A DNA stretch of 64,000 bases from Dyadobacter sp. CY345 (GTDB lineage: Bacteria > Bacteroidota > Bacteroidia > Cytophagales > Spirosomataceae). The stretch is from NCBI RefSeq assembly GCF_021502725.1, contig NZ_JAKFFS010000004.1, positions 124,001 to 188,000 on the forward strand, read 5' to 3'. The notes under the pieces are model-generated. The model was not told the origin of the DNA. It saw nothing but the letters and a program-made list of their open reading frames with translations, and did not search any database. The position numbers were made by a program, and so were the translations under genes. Of this stretch, positions 52,622-62,006 are shown piece by piece. Positions within the stretch are counted from its first letter, which is position 1; every line of letters begins with the position of its first letter.

Positions 52622-53614
52622 TTAGCTTTTGGTTTTCAAAAAAATCTCTAACATTCTTTGGGCTGCTGCCAATGGTAATTCTTTTCCATTTGAAACCAAT
52701 TTTTCTGTGCTTTTTAAGGCTTTTTTCATTGAAGCGTTTTCGTAAAACTGATCTACCAGCGTTTGTCTGATATGATCATGCATCCATTCCAGATTCTGAT
52801 TTCGACGATTTTTTTCAAAAAAACCATTTTTGGTCGTAAGATTTTGATATTCCCGGATCAGCTCCCACAATTCAGAGATTCCTGTATTTTCCAGCGCAGA
52901 ACAGGTTACTACGTGCGTTGCAAATTCCGAGTCTGATTTTGGAAACAAATGAAGCGCCTTCTGGTATTCGCCAACGGCTTGCTGAGCAGCAACCTTATTT
53001 TTCCCGTCCGCCTTATTGATCGCTACTGCATCCGCCATTTCCATGATACCTTTTTTTATCCCCTGCAATTCGTCACCTGCACCGGCCAGCATAAGTAATA
53101 AAAAAAAATCGCTCATGCCGCGGACTAAAGTTTCTGATTGTCCGACACCCACAGTTTCGATGATAATAATTTCGTATCCGGCCGCTTCACATAACAACAT
53201 GGTCTCCCGGGTGTTTCTCGCCACGCCACCCAAGGACAGGCCAGAAGCGGAAGGACGAATATAAGCCAGTGGGTCGTGTGCAAGATTTTCCATCCGTGTT
53301 TTATCGGCGAGAATACTTCCCCCGGATTTTTTGCTGGAAGGATCAATGGTAAGTACAGCGATCTTTTTATCAAGGCTCGTCAGGTGTTTGCCAAAAGTTT
53401 CAATAAATGAGCTTTTCCCGACACCAGGAACGCCAGTAATTCCGATCCGAAGTGATTTTCCAGTCGCTGGAAGAAGTTTATTTAATAATTCTCCTGCGAG
53501 TTGGCGATCATTTTTGAGCTTGCTTTCTATCAAGGTGATACCCCGGCTCAGGATAACTCTGTCTCCGGAAAGAATTCCTTCTAAATAAGCATCAACTGAA
53601 AGGCGCTGGCGCAT
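52622..53614 (-). CDS. meaB: Methylmalonyl-CoA mutase-associated GTPase MeaB
   Basis: G3E-family P-loop GTPase (MeaB/ArgK/MMAA) that protects and loads adenosylcobalamin in methylmalonyl-CoA mutase. ATG 53614 gives 330 residues. Visible: Walker A GVPGVGKSSFIE, base II region DPSSKKSGGSILADKTRME, RPSASGLSLGGVA, IIIETVGVGQSE (switch), and AINKADGKN (NKAD guanine motif). The frame is open to 53668, but the upstream residues do not match the family. The mutase genes are not in the window, so it is an orphan here. Divergent from the M1 peptidase gene. Confidence 0.93.
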   Translation of the reverse strand: MRQRLSVDAYLEGILSGDRVILSRGITLIESKLKNDRQLAGELLNKLLPATGKSLRIGITGVPGVGKSSFIETFGKHLTSLDKKIAVLTIDPSSKKSGGSILADKTRMENLAHDPLAYIRPSASGLSLGGVARNTRETMLLCEAAGYEIIIIETVGVGQSETLVRGMSDFFLLLMLAGAGDELQGIKKGIMEMADAVAINKADGKNKVAAQQAVGEYQKALHLFPKSDSEFATHVVTCSALENTGISELWELIREYQNLTTKNGFFEKNRRNQNLEWMHDHIRQTLVDQFYENASMKKALKSTEKLVSNGKELPLAAAQRMLEIFLKTKS

Positions 53615-53750
53615 AAACTGGGTTTTGATAGAAAAACGAAGTTTATAAAATTTGCCAATGAATAGCAAAAATGAAACTTTTTAATATGAGAAAAGGCGAA
53701 AAGCCGTATATTGCTCGTTTAAAATACATATTTTACTTTAAACAATACGA

Positions 53751-55745
53751 ATGAAGATCATATCAAATCGCTTAAAGCTCATGGCAGTTTTGTGCCTGGG
53801 TTCTTTAAGTGTCTTCGCTCAGGAAGCGGACAAACCGAAGTACGATGCGCATGTACTTTTTCACCCTTTGTTTAATTTCCAGCCAGGTAGTGAATATCGT
53901 ACAGGAAGCGGTGCTCCCGGCCCTCGCTATTGGCAAAATCGCGCTGATTATAAGATCAACGTAGCCTTAAATGAACAAGAAAAAACTGTTTCGGGAGATG
54001 TAGAAATTACATACAAAAATAACTCCCCTGAGGCGTTGGAATTTGTGTGGCTGCAACTGGATCAGAATGCGTTTAATAATGATTCCCGCGGAGGCAAGAC
54101 AACGGCTATCACTGGCGGAAGGTTTGGAAACAATGGTTTTAATGGCGGCGATGCTATCAAAACTGTTTCCGTGCAACAGGGAGGCGGAAAAGCGACGGAT
54201 GCTAATTTTATCATCACAGATACGCGCATGCAAATTCGCCTGGCTACTCCGGTGAAAGCGAATGGCGAAATTATAAAAATCAAAATCGCTTATTCTTTCA
54301 AAATTCCTGAATATGGTTCAGACCGTATGGGGACACTGGAAACGAAAAATGGTATTGTTTACGAAATGGCTCAGTGGTATCCACGCGTGGCGGTTTTTGA
54401 CGATATCGAAGGCTGGAACGTGCTTCCCTATCTTGGAGCTGGCGAGTTTTACCTTGAATATGGAGATTTCGAATACGCGGTTACTGTGCCTTGGGACCAT
54501 ATTGTTGTTGGTTCAGGTGAATTGTTAAATCCTGGTGAGGTTCTTACAGCTGAGCAAAGAAAACGTCTGGCTGATGCTGCAAAAAGTGACCAGACTGTAA
54601 TGATCCGTACGGCAGAAGAAGTTACAAATCCTGCTTCGCGTCCAAAACAGTCAGGAACGCTTACATGGAAATTTAAATGTCTTCAGTCACGCGATATCGC
54701 CTGGGCAACTTCGAAAGCTTTTGTCTGGGATGCTGCCCGTATGAATCTTCCAAACGGAAAAACGGCTTTGGCGCAATCGGCTTATCCGGCCGAAGACGGT
54801 GGAAAAGATGGCTGGGGACGTTCAACTGAGTACGTGAAAGGATGTATCGAATTTTATTCTAATTATATCCATGAATACACTTATCCGGTTGCAACAAACG
54901 TGGCGGGAATAGTAGGCGGAATGGAATACCCGGGTATCGTTTTTTGTAGCAGCAAAAGTCGTAAGGATGATTTATGGGGCGTTACGGATCACGAATTTGG
55001 ACATAACTGGTTCCCGATGATTGTTGGTAGCAACGAAAGAAAATATGCCTGGATGGATGAAGGATTTAATACATTTATTAATTTCCTTTCCGGGGATAAT
55101 TTCAATAACGGCGAGTATAAAGACGTTCAGATGAATGACCTGCACCGTTTGGCGCCGATTATTTTCCGTGATAAAGCTGATCCGATTATGACAATTCCGG
55201 ATGTGGTTCAGGCTGCAAATCTTGGTTGGGAAGCTTACTACAAGCCGGCGATTGGTTTGAAAATGTTACGTGAGCAAGTGTTAGGAAAAGATCGTTTCGA
55301 CTATGCGTTTCATACTTATGTAAAACGCTGGGCATTTAAACATCCGACGCCTTATGATTTCTTCCGCACCATGGAAGACGCAGCCGGAGAAGATCTTGGC
55401 TGGTTTTGGAAAGGCTGGTTCTTTGAAAATTATAAGCTGGACCAAAGTGTGAAAGACGTTGCATACATCGAACAAAATCCTTCAAAGGGATCTGTTATCA
55501 CGATCGAGAATCTGGATCAGTTTGCAATGCCTGCGAAAGTTGACGTAGAGGAAGTGAGTGGCAAGAAAACGCGTGTTGAATTACCTGTGGAAATTTGGCA
55601 GCGCGGCGGAAAGTGGACTTTCAAAGTGGATACGCAACAACCGCTAAAATCGGTGACGATTGATCCTGATCACCAGCTTCCGGATATTAACCCGCAGAAT
55701 AATAGCTGGAAACCTTCGAAATATTCTGTTTCTGAAACAAACTAA
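53751..55745 (+). CDS. M1-family metallopeptidase, exported
   Basis: A 664-residue exported aminopeptidase-like protein: signal peptide (about 1-24, ending VFAQ), an N-terminal M1 saddle domain, and a gluzincin catalytic domain with the exopeptidase motif GGMEYP (389-394, variant of GAMEN), zinc site HEFGH (414-418) and third ligand Glu437 in MDEGFN, spaced as in thermolysin-like M1 enzymes. The family in Bacteroidota degrades peptides at the envelope. Monocistronic, ending at a nested hairpin terminator. Confidence 0.93.
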   Translation: MKIISNRLKLMAVLCLGSLSVFAQEADKPKYDAHVLFHPLFNFQPGSEYRTGSGAPGPRYWQNRADYKINVALNEQEKTVSGDVEITYKNNSPEALEFVWLQLDQNAFNNDSRGGKTTAITGGRFGNNGFNGGDAIKTVSVQQGGGKATDANFIITDTRMQIRLATPVKANGEIIKIKIAYSFKIPEYGSDRMGTLETKNGIVYEMAQWYPRVAVFDDIEGWNVLPYLGAGEFYLEYGDFEYAVTVPWDHIVVGSGELLNPGEVLTAEQRKRLADAAKSDQTVMIRTAEEVTNPASRPKQSGTLTWKFKCLQSRDIAWATSKAFVWDAARMNLPNGKTALAQSAYPAEDGGKDGWGRSTEYVKGCIEFYSNYIHEYTYPVATNVAGIVGGMEYPGIVFCSSKSRKDDLWGVTDHEFGHNWFPMIVGSNERKYAWMDEGFNTFINFLSGDNFNNGEYKDVQMNDLHRLAPIIFRDKADPIMTIPDVVQAANLGWEAYYKPAIGLKMLREQVLGKDRFDYAFHTYVKRWAFKHPTPYDFFRTMEDAAGEDLGWFWKGWFFENYKLDQSVKDVAYIEQNPSKGSVITIENLDQFAMPAKVDVEEVSGKKTRVELPVEIWQRGGKWTFKVDTQQPLKSVTIDPDHQLPDINPQNNSWKPSKYSVSETN

Positions 55746-55762
55746 AACAGGCAAAAAATATG

Positions 55763-55808
55763 AAAGCCTTGCAGATTTGATGAAAATCAGATCTGCAAGG
55801 CTTTTTTT
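55763..55808. terminator. Bidirectional intrinsic terminator with nested GAAA hairpin
   Basis: AAAGCCTTGCAGAT (55763-55776) pairs with 55791-55804, and the inside folds again as TGAT-GAAA-ATCA (55778-55789). T-run to 55808. It serves the convergent M1 and fabH genes. Confidence 0.9.
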
Positions 55809-55834
55809 ATGCAAAATTGAAGCAATGAAAATTT

Positions 55835-56782
55835 CTAGATAGTAATTAACATAGCTCCGTAGGAGTATCCGCCACCGAAAACGGTGATCACGATATTCTG
55901 GCCCTTTTCAAATCTTGATCTGTTTTCAGAAAGAGCAATGGCGCAGCCAGCACATCCGGTATTTCCCAAATACTGAATATTAGAAATCAATTTTTCCGCA
56001 GGAATTCCCAATGTATTAATCACGTTCAGACTGATACGATGATTGGCCTGGTGAGGGATCAGATAGTCCAGATCATCAATAGTCATTCCGCAAGCCTGTA
56101 AAACTTGTTGGCTAACTTTTGGCATATAGATACATGCATTCTGGAAAACATCTCTTCCAAACGGCATGATAACGCCACGTTCGTTCGGACGAAGCACGAC
56201 TGCTTCAACAGCCTTACCGCTCGTTGCAGCTCCGCCGGTGATCAGTTTTTTTATCTCCATATCCGATTCAGACTGCCTTTCTTTGGAGATCAGCATTGCC
56301 GAAGCTCCGTCTCCCCACAAATGCCCGGAGACTGTATCGCTTTCGTTATAGTATGCAGTGTTATGATCCGAAACAATAACCAACGCTTTCGAAGCCTTAC
56401 CCATCGCGAAGTAACCTTCAACAATTTCAATGGCGTTTAAAAGCGATGAACAAGCAGAAGAAATTGTTACTACCGGGATATCCGGAAGTGCTAAATGATG
56501 CTGAACGGCATGTGCAACGGTAACTATGGTATCGTATGGAGTATAAGTACCCCCAACGATTAAGTCAATTTCATTTTTACTAAATGGTATATTATCCTCT
56601 AGCAATAGCTTGACGGCTTCAATAGCCATGGTCGAAGTATTCTCTCCTTGTGCAGCTTTGCGGCGTTCGTAAATTCCCGTGCGCTCAACAATCCATTCGC
56701 TGGACAGGTTATTAAGATTTGTAAAATATTCATTACCAATTACTTCACTTGGTAGATAATGACTGAGTGTATTAATATACAT
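55835..56782 (-). CDS. fabH: 3-oxoacyl-ACP synthase III
   Basis: KAS III-type condensing enzyme starting chain synthesis from acyl-CoA and malonyl-ACP. The 315-residue product has the Cys-His-Asn triad: Cys111 (SSACSSLLN), His244 (IPHQANHR) and Asn274 (YLGNTGCA), and the GGGYSYGAML end. It is not next to plsX or fabD, so it may be a second, specialised paralogue, for example for a secondary lipid or a polyketide-like product; a housekeeping role is equally possible. Monocistronic. Confidence 0.88.
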   Translation of the reverse strand: MYINTLSHYLPSEVIGNEYFTNLNNLSSEWIVERTGIYERRKAAQGENTSTMAIEAVKLLLEDNIPFSKNEIDLIVGGTYTPYDTIVTVAHAVQHHLALPDIPVVTISSACSSLLNAIEIVEGYFAMGKASKALVIVSDHNTAYYNESDTVSGHLWGDGASAMLISKERQSESDMEIKKLITGGAATSGKAVEAVVLRPNERGVIMPFGRDVFQNACIYMPKVSQQVLQACGMTIDDLDYLIPHQANHRISLNVINTLGIPAEKLISNIQYLGNTGCAGCAIALSENRSRFEKGQNIVITVFGGGYSYGAMLITI

Positions 56783-56930
56783 GGTTGAGAAGTTGACTTC
56801 GCAATCTACTATTCTGATTAATTCCGAAAGTTAAATATTTCGTAGAAAGCATAGTACTTAATATTTGAACAATTCAATAATAAGTTTATAAAATTATACA
56901 AATAATTTAAGTAGTTAAAAATTCTGTTTT

Positions 56931-58052
56931 TTAAGATTTCAATAAATTTTTGTAAAAACACTGCAAAATCCGTTCCTCACTTATCCAGTTATAGTGCTTT
57001 TCCGCCGAGACTCTTCCACGCTGTCCCATTGCTTTCGCCAATGAGGGATTTTCGATCAGCCATTCGAATTTCTCTGCAAGCTTTTTAGCATCATAAGGCG
57101 AAATACAAAACCCACATCCTGAGGTTTCCACCACCTGTTTGTACAACGGGAAATCGGAAGTAATTACCGGCAAATTCAAAGCCATATACTCAAACAGTTT
57201 TGTAGTATATGAATCCGGATAGTCTGCAACTGGTTTTAGTAATGCTATCCCTGCCGTGGCGCCACTTGCATACCATATTATTTCCCGAAGGTCAGTATAT
57301 CCGTGAAATGTCAAATGCTCTTTAACATTTTCAAAATGAGGTAAGTTTTCAGCTTCATGCCAGTCGAACTGAACTTTTCCAAATAAATGGACCTGAAATT
57401 CAGGATGTTTTATTTTCAATAAGGCTAATGCTTCAACGAGTGTGTCAAAGGATCGCTCCATTGAGATTACACCAGAATAAAAAAATACAGGAGGAGATTT
57501 CAACACCCCCTCTTTTTCAGCATGAGAATCGACAAAAGCTACGGAAACGTAGTTATGAATAATCGCATGAGGTAGAGGCAGATTTTTATATTCCTCTAAA
57601 TAAGCATCTTCGGTAAAAACGCAATAAAATTTCTTACGGGCATACCCGTCAAAAATTTTGAATAAACGGCGGTAAACGATCGCCTGGTTATATCGCTTAA
57701 TCGAAAACTTTTTGTAAAGATTTTCCTGAACCTCGTAAATTACTTTTGCTCCCAGCATTTTAAATAAAAATGCCGCTGGTATCAATTCCGGCACAAATAT
57801 ATGAACAATTGCAGGACGAAAAAGTAAACATTTGCAAAGTAAAACCGGATAACAAAATAATATTCTAGGCAATAGTCTTCGAAAACGAGGCAAAATTACA
57901 AACCGGATTTTTTCATCCTTGTCATGATTATTCGCGCCTGGAATCGCACAAATCACTTCGTAAAAGGGTGTTAGTGAAGGCGCTATCTTATAAATAATTC
58001 GAGGATCAGTAGCCGGATGGACAGTACTGAGCAATAAAACCCTCGGTTTCAT
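56931..58052 (-). CDS. GT4-type glycosyltransferase
   Basis: A 373-residue GT-B fold transferase: N-terminal half with LLLSTVHPATDPRIIYKIA and IVHIFVPELIPAAFLFKML, C-terminal GT4 region with FFYSGVISMERSFDTLVEAL, HLFGKVQFDW, and a donor-site stretch YTTKLFEYMALNLPVITSDF containing the acidic motif of the family. Probably transfers a sugar from a nucleotide donor in surface-polysaccharide synthesis; donor and acceptor unknown. It overlaps the end of deoC by four bases (ATGA), so the two are translationally coupled, an unusual pairing. Confidence 0.85.
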   Translation of the reverse strand: MKPRVLLLSTVHPATDPRIIYKIAPSLTPFYEVICAIPGANNHDKDEKIRFVILPRFRRLLPRILFCYPVLLCKCLLFRPAIVHIFVPELIPAAFLFKMLGAKVIYEVQENLYKKFSIKRYNQAIVYRRLFKIFDGYARKKFYCVFTEDAYLEEYKNLPLPHAIIHNYVSVAFVDSHAEKEGVLKSPPVFFYSGVISMERSFDTLVEALALLKIKHPEFQVHLFGKVQFDWHEAENLPHFENVKEHLTFHGYTDLREIIWYASGATAGIALLKPVADYPDSYTTKLFEYMALNLPVITSDFPLYKQVVETSGCGFCISPYDAKKLAEKFEWLIENPSLAKAMGQRGRVSAEKHYNWISEERILQCFYKNLLKS

Positions 58053-58708
58053 TGTCCGGTAACGATCGCAACTCCGGAAGACGTACCGATCCGGTCAGCG
58101 CCTGCTTCAATAAAAGCAATGGCCTGCTCTCGTGTTTTAATACCACCGGAAGCTTTAATTTTGATCTCAGCCGGAAGTATAGCACGCATTTTTTTTACCG
58201 TTTCAATTTCAGCGCCTTTTGGTGCAAAGCCTGTTGATGTTTTTACAAAATCCACTTTCGATTCTGCACAAATTTCACAAGCCGTATAAAGTTCGAAGGA
58301 ATCCAGATATGCCGTTTCAATAATTACTTTAAGCAGCGCATTACCAGCGTGAGCGATCTCGGCCAGTTGCCTAAGTTCTTCCCGAATGCTCAGGTAAGCC
58401 ATGGACTTAAACCGAGAGACATTCATTACTACATCAAGCTCAGTTGCACCGTTAACTAACGCGTTCCGAGCTTCAAATAACTTCGTTTCCGTTGTGGAAT
58501 ATCCGAGTGGGAACCCGATTACAGTAGCAATTCCAATTTTTACCGGACAAAATTCAAACATCTCCACAGTATAGCCGACATATCCCGGTGCTACGCAAAC
58601 GCCTTTAAACTGGTGAATCCAGGCTTCCTCACACAATTTGCGAATATCTGTTTCGCTGGCTGTTGGGGATAGCAGTGTGTGGTCTATGTAGTGGGAAAGT
58701 TCTGTCAT
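58049..58708 (-). CDS. deoC: Deoxyribose-phosphate aldolase
   Basis: Class I aldolase: 2-deoxyribose 5-phosphate gives acetaldehyde and glyceraldehyde 3-phosphate, in deoxynucleoside catabolism. ATG 58708 gives 219 residues; the open frame reaches 58747 across a terminator, so that part is not used. Catalytic features: ELDVVMNVSRFKS, LLKVIIETAYLD with the proton-relay Lys, the Schiff-base Lys in VDFVKTSTGFA, and IKASGGIKTREQA. The gene for a GT4 glycosyltransferase overlaps its 3' end by four bases. Confidence 0.95.
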   Translation of the reverse strand: MTELSHYIDHTLLSPTASETDIRKLCEEAWIHQFKGVCVAPGYVGYTVEMFEFCPVKIGIATVIGFPLGYSTTETKLFEARNALVNGATELDVVMNVSRFKSMAYLSIREELRQLAEIAHAGNALLKVIIETAYLDSFELYTACEICAESKVDFVKTSTGFAPKGAEIETVKKMRAILPAEIKIKASGGIKTREQAIAFIEAGADRIGTSSGVAIVTGQ

Positions 58709-58732
58709 AAATAAAAATCGATCGAAAAGATA

Positions 58733-58768
58733 AAGCAAAAACCCCATCTATCGACAGGGTTTTTGCTT
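58733..58768 (-). terminator. Intrinsic terminator between the DUF5606 gene and deoC
   Basis: AAGCAAAAACCC (58733-58744) pairs with GGGTTTTTGCTT (58757-58768) around a 12-base loop. In the minus direction it lies after the DUF5606 gene and just ahead of deoC. Confidence 0.85.
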
Positions 58769-58784
58769 CATATTTGTTGCTGAA

Positions 58785-59285
58785 TTACATCTCAGTTTTT
58801 GGAGTTTCAACGGATTCTGTTGCGTCTTCCACTTCTTCCGTTGCAGCTGATTCGCCGGCTACAAATAATTCAGGAACATATTTAGATAATAAGTTATACC
58901 AGGTAATCACTTTTTTGATATCCGATACATACACTCTTGAACGATCAAAATCAGGAAGGATCTCATTTAAAAATTCGATAAGATCTTTGTCCGACGAACT
59001 TTTGATCTGCAATGCAACCTGCTCGCCATGTACTTCTCTGATTTTTACAAAAACATCCGCTAATGGAACTGATTCCTCTTCTCCCTCAGTAAATATAGAA
59101 ACGTCTTTCAAAACAGAAACACGGGCAGTTGGCCCTATCAATGACTTCTCATGTTTTTCATCCAGGCTTTCTACAATGACACCTGCGCGGCTTGGTTTCA
59201 AAATACGGAACAACCCGCCTTTTCCTGAAACGTTTGCTATCTCTTTCAACAATTCCATTCCTGTTGATTCTACTTTCTCGCTCAT
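58785..59285 (-). CDS. DUF5606-family protein
   Basis: A 166-residue cytoplasmic protein that matches, by recollection, the Bacteroidota-only DUF5606 family: ELLKEIANVSGKGGLFRILK at the start, VSVLKDVSIFTEGEEESVPL, and a helical middle (KDLIEFLNEILPDFDRSRVYVSDIKKVITWYNLL, split about residues 100-135). The last 25 residues are an acidic tail. Function unknown. It is transcribed with a terminator directly downstream. Confidence 0.75.
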   Translation of the reverse strand: MSEKVESTGMELLKEIANVSGKGGLFRILKPSRAGVIVESLDEKHEKSLIGPTARVSVLKDVSIFTEGEEESVPLADVFVKIREVHGEQVALQIKSSSDKDLIEFLNEILPDFDRSRVYVSDIKKVITWYNLLSKYVPELFVAGESAATEEVEDATESVETPKTEM

Positions 59286-59465
59286 CCTTTTGTTTGTGCT
59301 ATTAGTGGTCTCTTTATTTAAAGTCGATTCATATCATAAAGATAAAGCAGATACCTCAGTCAATTTTTGGTAACTTTTCACAAAAACGTGAGTGACTCTA
59401 CGATAACTATTGATGATAATTTAAAATTTCCGCAAAATAACGGAAAGATCGGTCGGTAAGCAACC

Positions 59466-60083
59466 TTATTCAATGTTCGTTTTCTCAAACGTTTGATTAT
59501 AAGATTCTATTGTTGCCAGAATTCCTTCTCTCCCTTCTCCTTTTTCCGCTGATGTAACGAACATCGGAGGGATTTCTTCCCAAATTTCTGCCAGTTTTTC
59601 CTTATATTTTGTCACCTGAGCTTCCTGCTGATATGGTTTCAGCTTATCTGCTTTCGTAAAAATAATATGAAAAGGTATGCCGCCCTGCCCTAGTTCTTCC
59701 ATAAATTCCAGGTCAGCAGCCAAGGCGTCGTGTCGAATATCAATTAGAACAAAAGTACATACCAGATTGGACCTGTTATGAAGATAATCACCGATCATTT
59801 TCTCCCATTTCTCCCTTTCTGTTTTGCTTACTTTGGCATAACCATAACCAGGCAAATCGACCAGATACCAGTTGTCGTTGATAAAATAATGATTAATTAG
59901 CTGAGTCTTTCCTGGTTGCTGAGAAGTTTTGGCAAGCGCCTTTTTCCCTGTCAGCATATTAATTAAGGAGGATTTTCCAACGTTAGACCGTCCAATGAAG
60001 GCATATTCCGGCAAATCTGGCTTAGGGCATTTCTCATAATCAGAATTGCTCATCACATATCTGGCATCTTGAATTTTCATCAC
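59466..60083 (-). CDS. engB: Ribosome-biogenesis GTP-binding protein YsxC/EngB
   Basis: Essential TrmE-Era-EngA-EngB-Septin GTPase for 50S subunit assembly. The 205-residue product has G1 GRSNVGKSSLIN (about 32-43), G2 QQPGKTQLIN, G3 VDLPGYGYAK, G4 TKADKL and G5 TSAEKGEG. ATG 60083 or 60080 may start it. Alone on its strand. Confidence 0.95.
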   Translation of the reverse strand: MMKIQDARYVMSNSDYEKCPKPDLPEYAFIGRSNVGKSSLINMLTGKKALAKTSQQPGKTQLINHYFINDNWYLVDLPGYGYAKVSKTEREKWEKMIGDYLHNRSNLVCTFVLIDIRHDALAADLEFMEELGQGGIPFHIIFTKADKLKPYQQEAQVTKYKEKLAEIWEEIPPMFVTSAEKGEGREGILATIESYNQTFEKTNIE

Positions 60084-60507
60084 GGTAGGTTATTAATTTT
60101 CCCACAAAGGTACGGTTTTCTTTTTTAACTGAATGCGGCCTGACATTTTAGAAGTAGTTATAAACACTTCTACGCAGAATTAAATTTTTACAATTATTGG
60201 ACTATTTTAAGCTACGTATACTGCCATTAGTTGTACGTAATGAGGTTAAGTAGGTATTATATAATTTTTAAATTAATTCTACGATCCAATTTAAAAAATA
60301 CGTGTGCATTTCCAGTTCGTTCTAACAATATAGTTAATCCAGCCAATTAGCTTTGTATCAAGTTATTCACCATAACAAAAACATTTCCAGCACCCGTTAA
60401 TAGATTGACTAGCGTAATCCCTGGGGCTTGTAGAAAAACTGAGACAATTATCGTATGTTTATTGACTTAATATATCTACAAGCCCTTTCTATCAGAATCA
60501 GAGTACA
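60084..60507. other. Divergent intergenic region with a leader inverted repeat
   Basis: About 420 AT-rich bases between engB and the lysyl-oxidase-like gene. It holds the inverted pair GGGCTTGTAGA (60424-60434) / TCTACAAGCCC (60475-60485) near the 3' end. No other hairpin, promoter pair or RNA gene stands out. Confidence 0.4.
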
Positions 60508-61887
60508 ATGAGTGAGTGTAAGACCCAAGTTTTTTCTCGTTTTAATTTATCGAATTTTTTTGCGTTGGTCATACTTCTTGTAAGTGTGGCCTTTACCTCA
60601 GAAGCACAAAGTTTCTATGCAGGAGGAGGTCCGATTCATGATTTCAGAGGAGGATTTAAGATAGATTCTTTTCCGGTAAAAGTCGAAGGACTCGATTCCA
60701 AAATCAATGAAAATTTCGGGATTTCTAAGATTTGCTTTACCATTCTGCACCCGAGAGTATCGGATCTGAAAATTGAATTAATAAGTCCCGATGGCACAAG
60801 CATCTGGTTAACAAACCGTAATGGAAGAGACGAAGGCAGACATTATACCAATACCTGCTTCCGGTCTAATGGATTTTCGGGTTACATACATCAGGCGGAA
60901 GCACCATTTACAGGAGAGTATATTCCTGACGGAAGAATGACATTTTTGAACAATGGCCAAAATCCAAATGGAATTTGGTATCTAATGGTGCAGGATTTAC
61001 GAACCGGTGAAAGAGGCGCAGTGAATTTTGTTACACTGGAATTTAGTAAAAATCCTACACCAAATACCGATGTAAGCCCTTGTTCGCTGGAAGACGGAAC
61101 TGCCTGCAAATGCGCCGATGGAAGTGCTGACTGCGAATTGCTTCCTGATCTGGTAATACTTTCCAGACTAACCCTTGATCAGGTTAAGGAATATCCATGG
61201 AATGACCCATATTATCCTGGCCAATTGCGCCTGGCAGCATCTATCGCCAATATCGGAGCCGGTCCGATGGAAGCTTTTGGTAACAATAAATGGTATTGCG
61301 GAAGTGAGGAAGTGAAAGATTCTACGGTGATTTGTAAGGATAAAACACATCCGAGACAACAGATAAATCAGCGTGTTTATAAGAAAAACGGAAATAAAAT
61401 GGAATGGCAGGATCGAGTTGCCGGAACAAATTATTTCGATGATAAACCTGGGCATAATCACTATCACGTAGATGACTGGGTCGAATTCCGGGTTATTAAG
61501 GAAATCAAAAATAAAAAGGGAAAAGTGACTAAAAGAGAGCTTGTTTCGAAAGGAAGCAAGGTTAGTTACTGCCTGTTCGATTCCGGAATTTGTAATAATA
61601 ATGACAGTCTATGTGTCCTGAACGGCAAGTCTTATGGCGATCAGAATCTTACTAATTATGGATTAGGAAATTATGTGGATTGTAAATCTTTGAAACAAGG
61701 TATTAGTGTCGGCGGTTATGATACCTACGGAATGATGTATGAAGGGCAGTCAGTTTCTTTGCCAAAAGGATTGAAGTCAGGAGATTACGTTCTGGAAATC
61801 GAGGTTGATCCGACAGGGATTTATAAGGAGAAAGACAAATCGAATAATACATTCAAAATGCCAATCCATATTTCTAAACAGGAATAA
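60508..61887 (+). CDS. Secreted P-domain/lysyl-oxidase protein
   Basis: A 459-residue exported protein with two recognisable parts. After a signal peptide (about 15-34) comes a proprotein-convertase P/Homo-B-like beta domain (about 52-181; ISKICFTILHPRVSDLKIEL, LISPDGTSIWL, NPNGIWYLMVQD), then a Cys-rich linker and a lysyl-oxidase-type domain (about 212-456). The latter keeps the copper motif H316-x-H318-x-H320 (HNHYH), Lys351 in KVSYCLFD and Tyr407 in YDTY, which align with the Lys and Tyr that form the lysine tyrosylquinone of animal lysyl oxidases, and the SNN end. Predicted role: copper amine oxidation or protein cross-linking outside the cell. The insertion between Lys and Tyr is about 20 residues longer than in animals. 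The T9SS-type gene follows 119 bases later. Confidence 0.8.
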   Translation: MSECKTQVFSRFNLSNFFALVILLVSVAFTSEAQSFYAGGGPIHDFRGGFKIDSFPVKVEGLDSKINENFGISKICFTILHPRVSDLKIELISPDGTSIWLTNRNGRDEGRHYTNTCFRSNGFSGYIHQAEAPFTGEYIPDGRMTFLNNGQNPNGIWYLMVQDLRTGERGAVNFVTLEFSKNPTPNTDVSPCSLEDGTACKCADGSADCELLPDLVILSRLTLDQVKEYPWNDPYYPGQLRLAASIANIGAGPMEAFGNNKWYCGSEEVKDSTVICKDKTHPRQQINQRVYKKNGNKMEWQDRVAGTNYFDDKPGHNHYHVDDWVEFRVIKEIKNKKGKVTKRELVSKGSKVSYCLFDSGICNNNDSLCVLNGKSYGDQNLTNYGLGNYVDCKSLKQGISVGGYDTYGMMYEGQSVSLPKGLKSGDYVLEIEVDPTGIYKEKDKSNNTFKMPIHISKQE

Positions 61888-61925
61888 CGCATTAAATAAC
61901 TCAGAAATAATACCCAAAATCTGAC

Positions 61926-61944
61926 TGGCTTCAAATAGAAGCCA
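61926..61944. repeat. Small hairpin between the lysyl-oxidase-like and T9SS genes
   Basis: TGGCTTC-AAATA-GAAGCCA, a perfect seven-base-pair stem, without a T-run. It may be a weak terminator or processing site between the two genes. Confidence 0.4.
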
Positions 61945-62006
61945 ACGAGATTTCTATGACTTTACTATATCACAAAATTTAACTCAACTCTACTTATTTA
62001 ATCATT

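Noticed and set aside
58774..59373. A 199-codon plus-strand frame over the DUF5606 gene
   Set aside because: Ser/Thr-rich antisense shadow without domain features; the minus-strand frame matches a known family.
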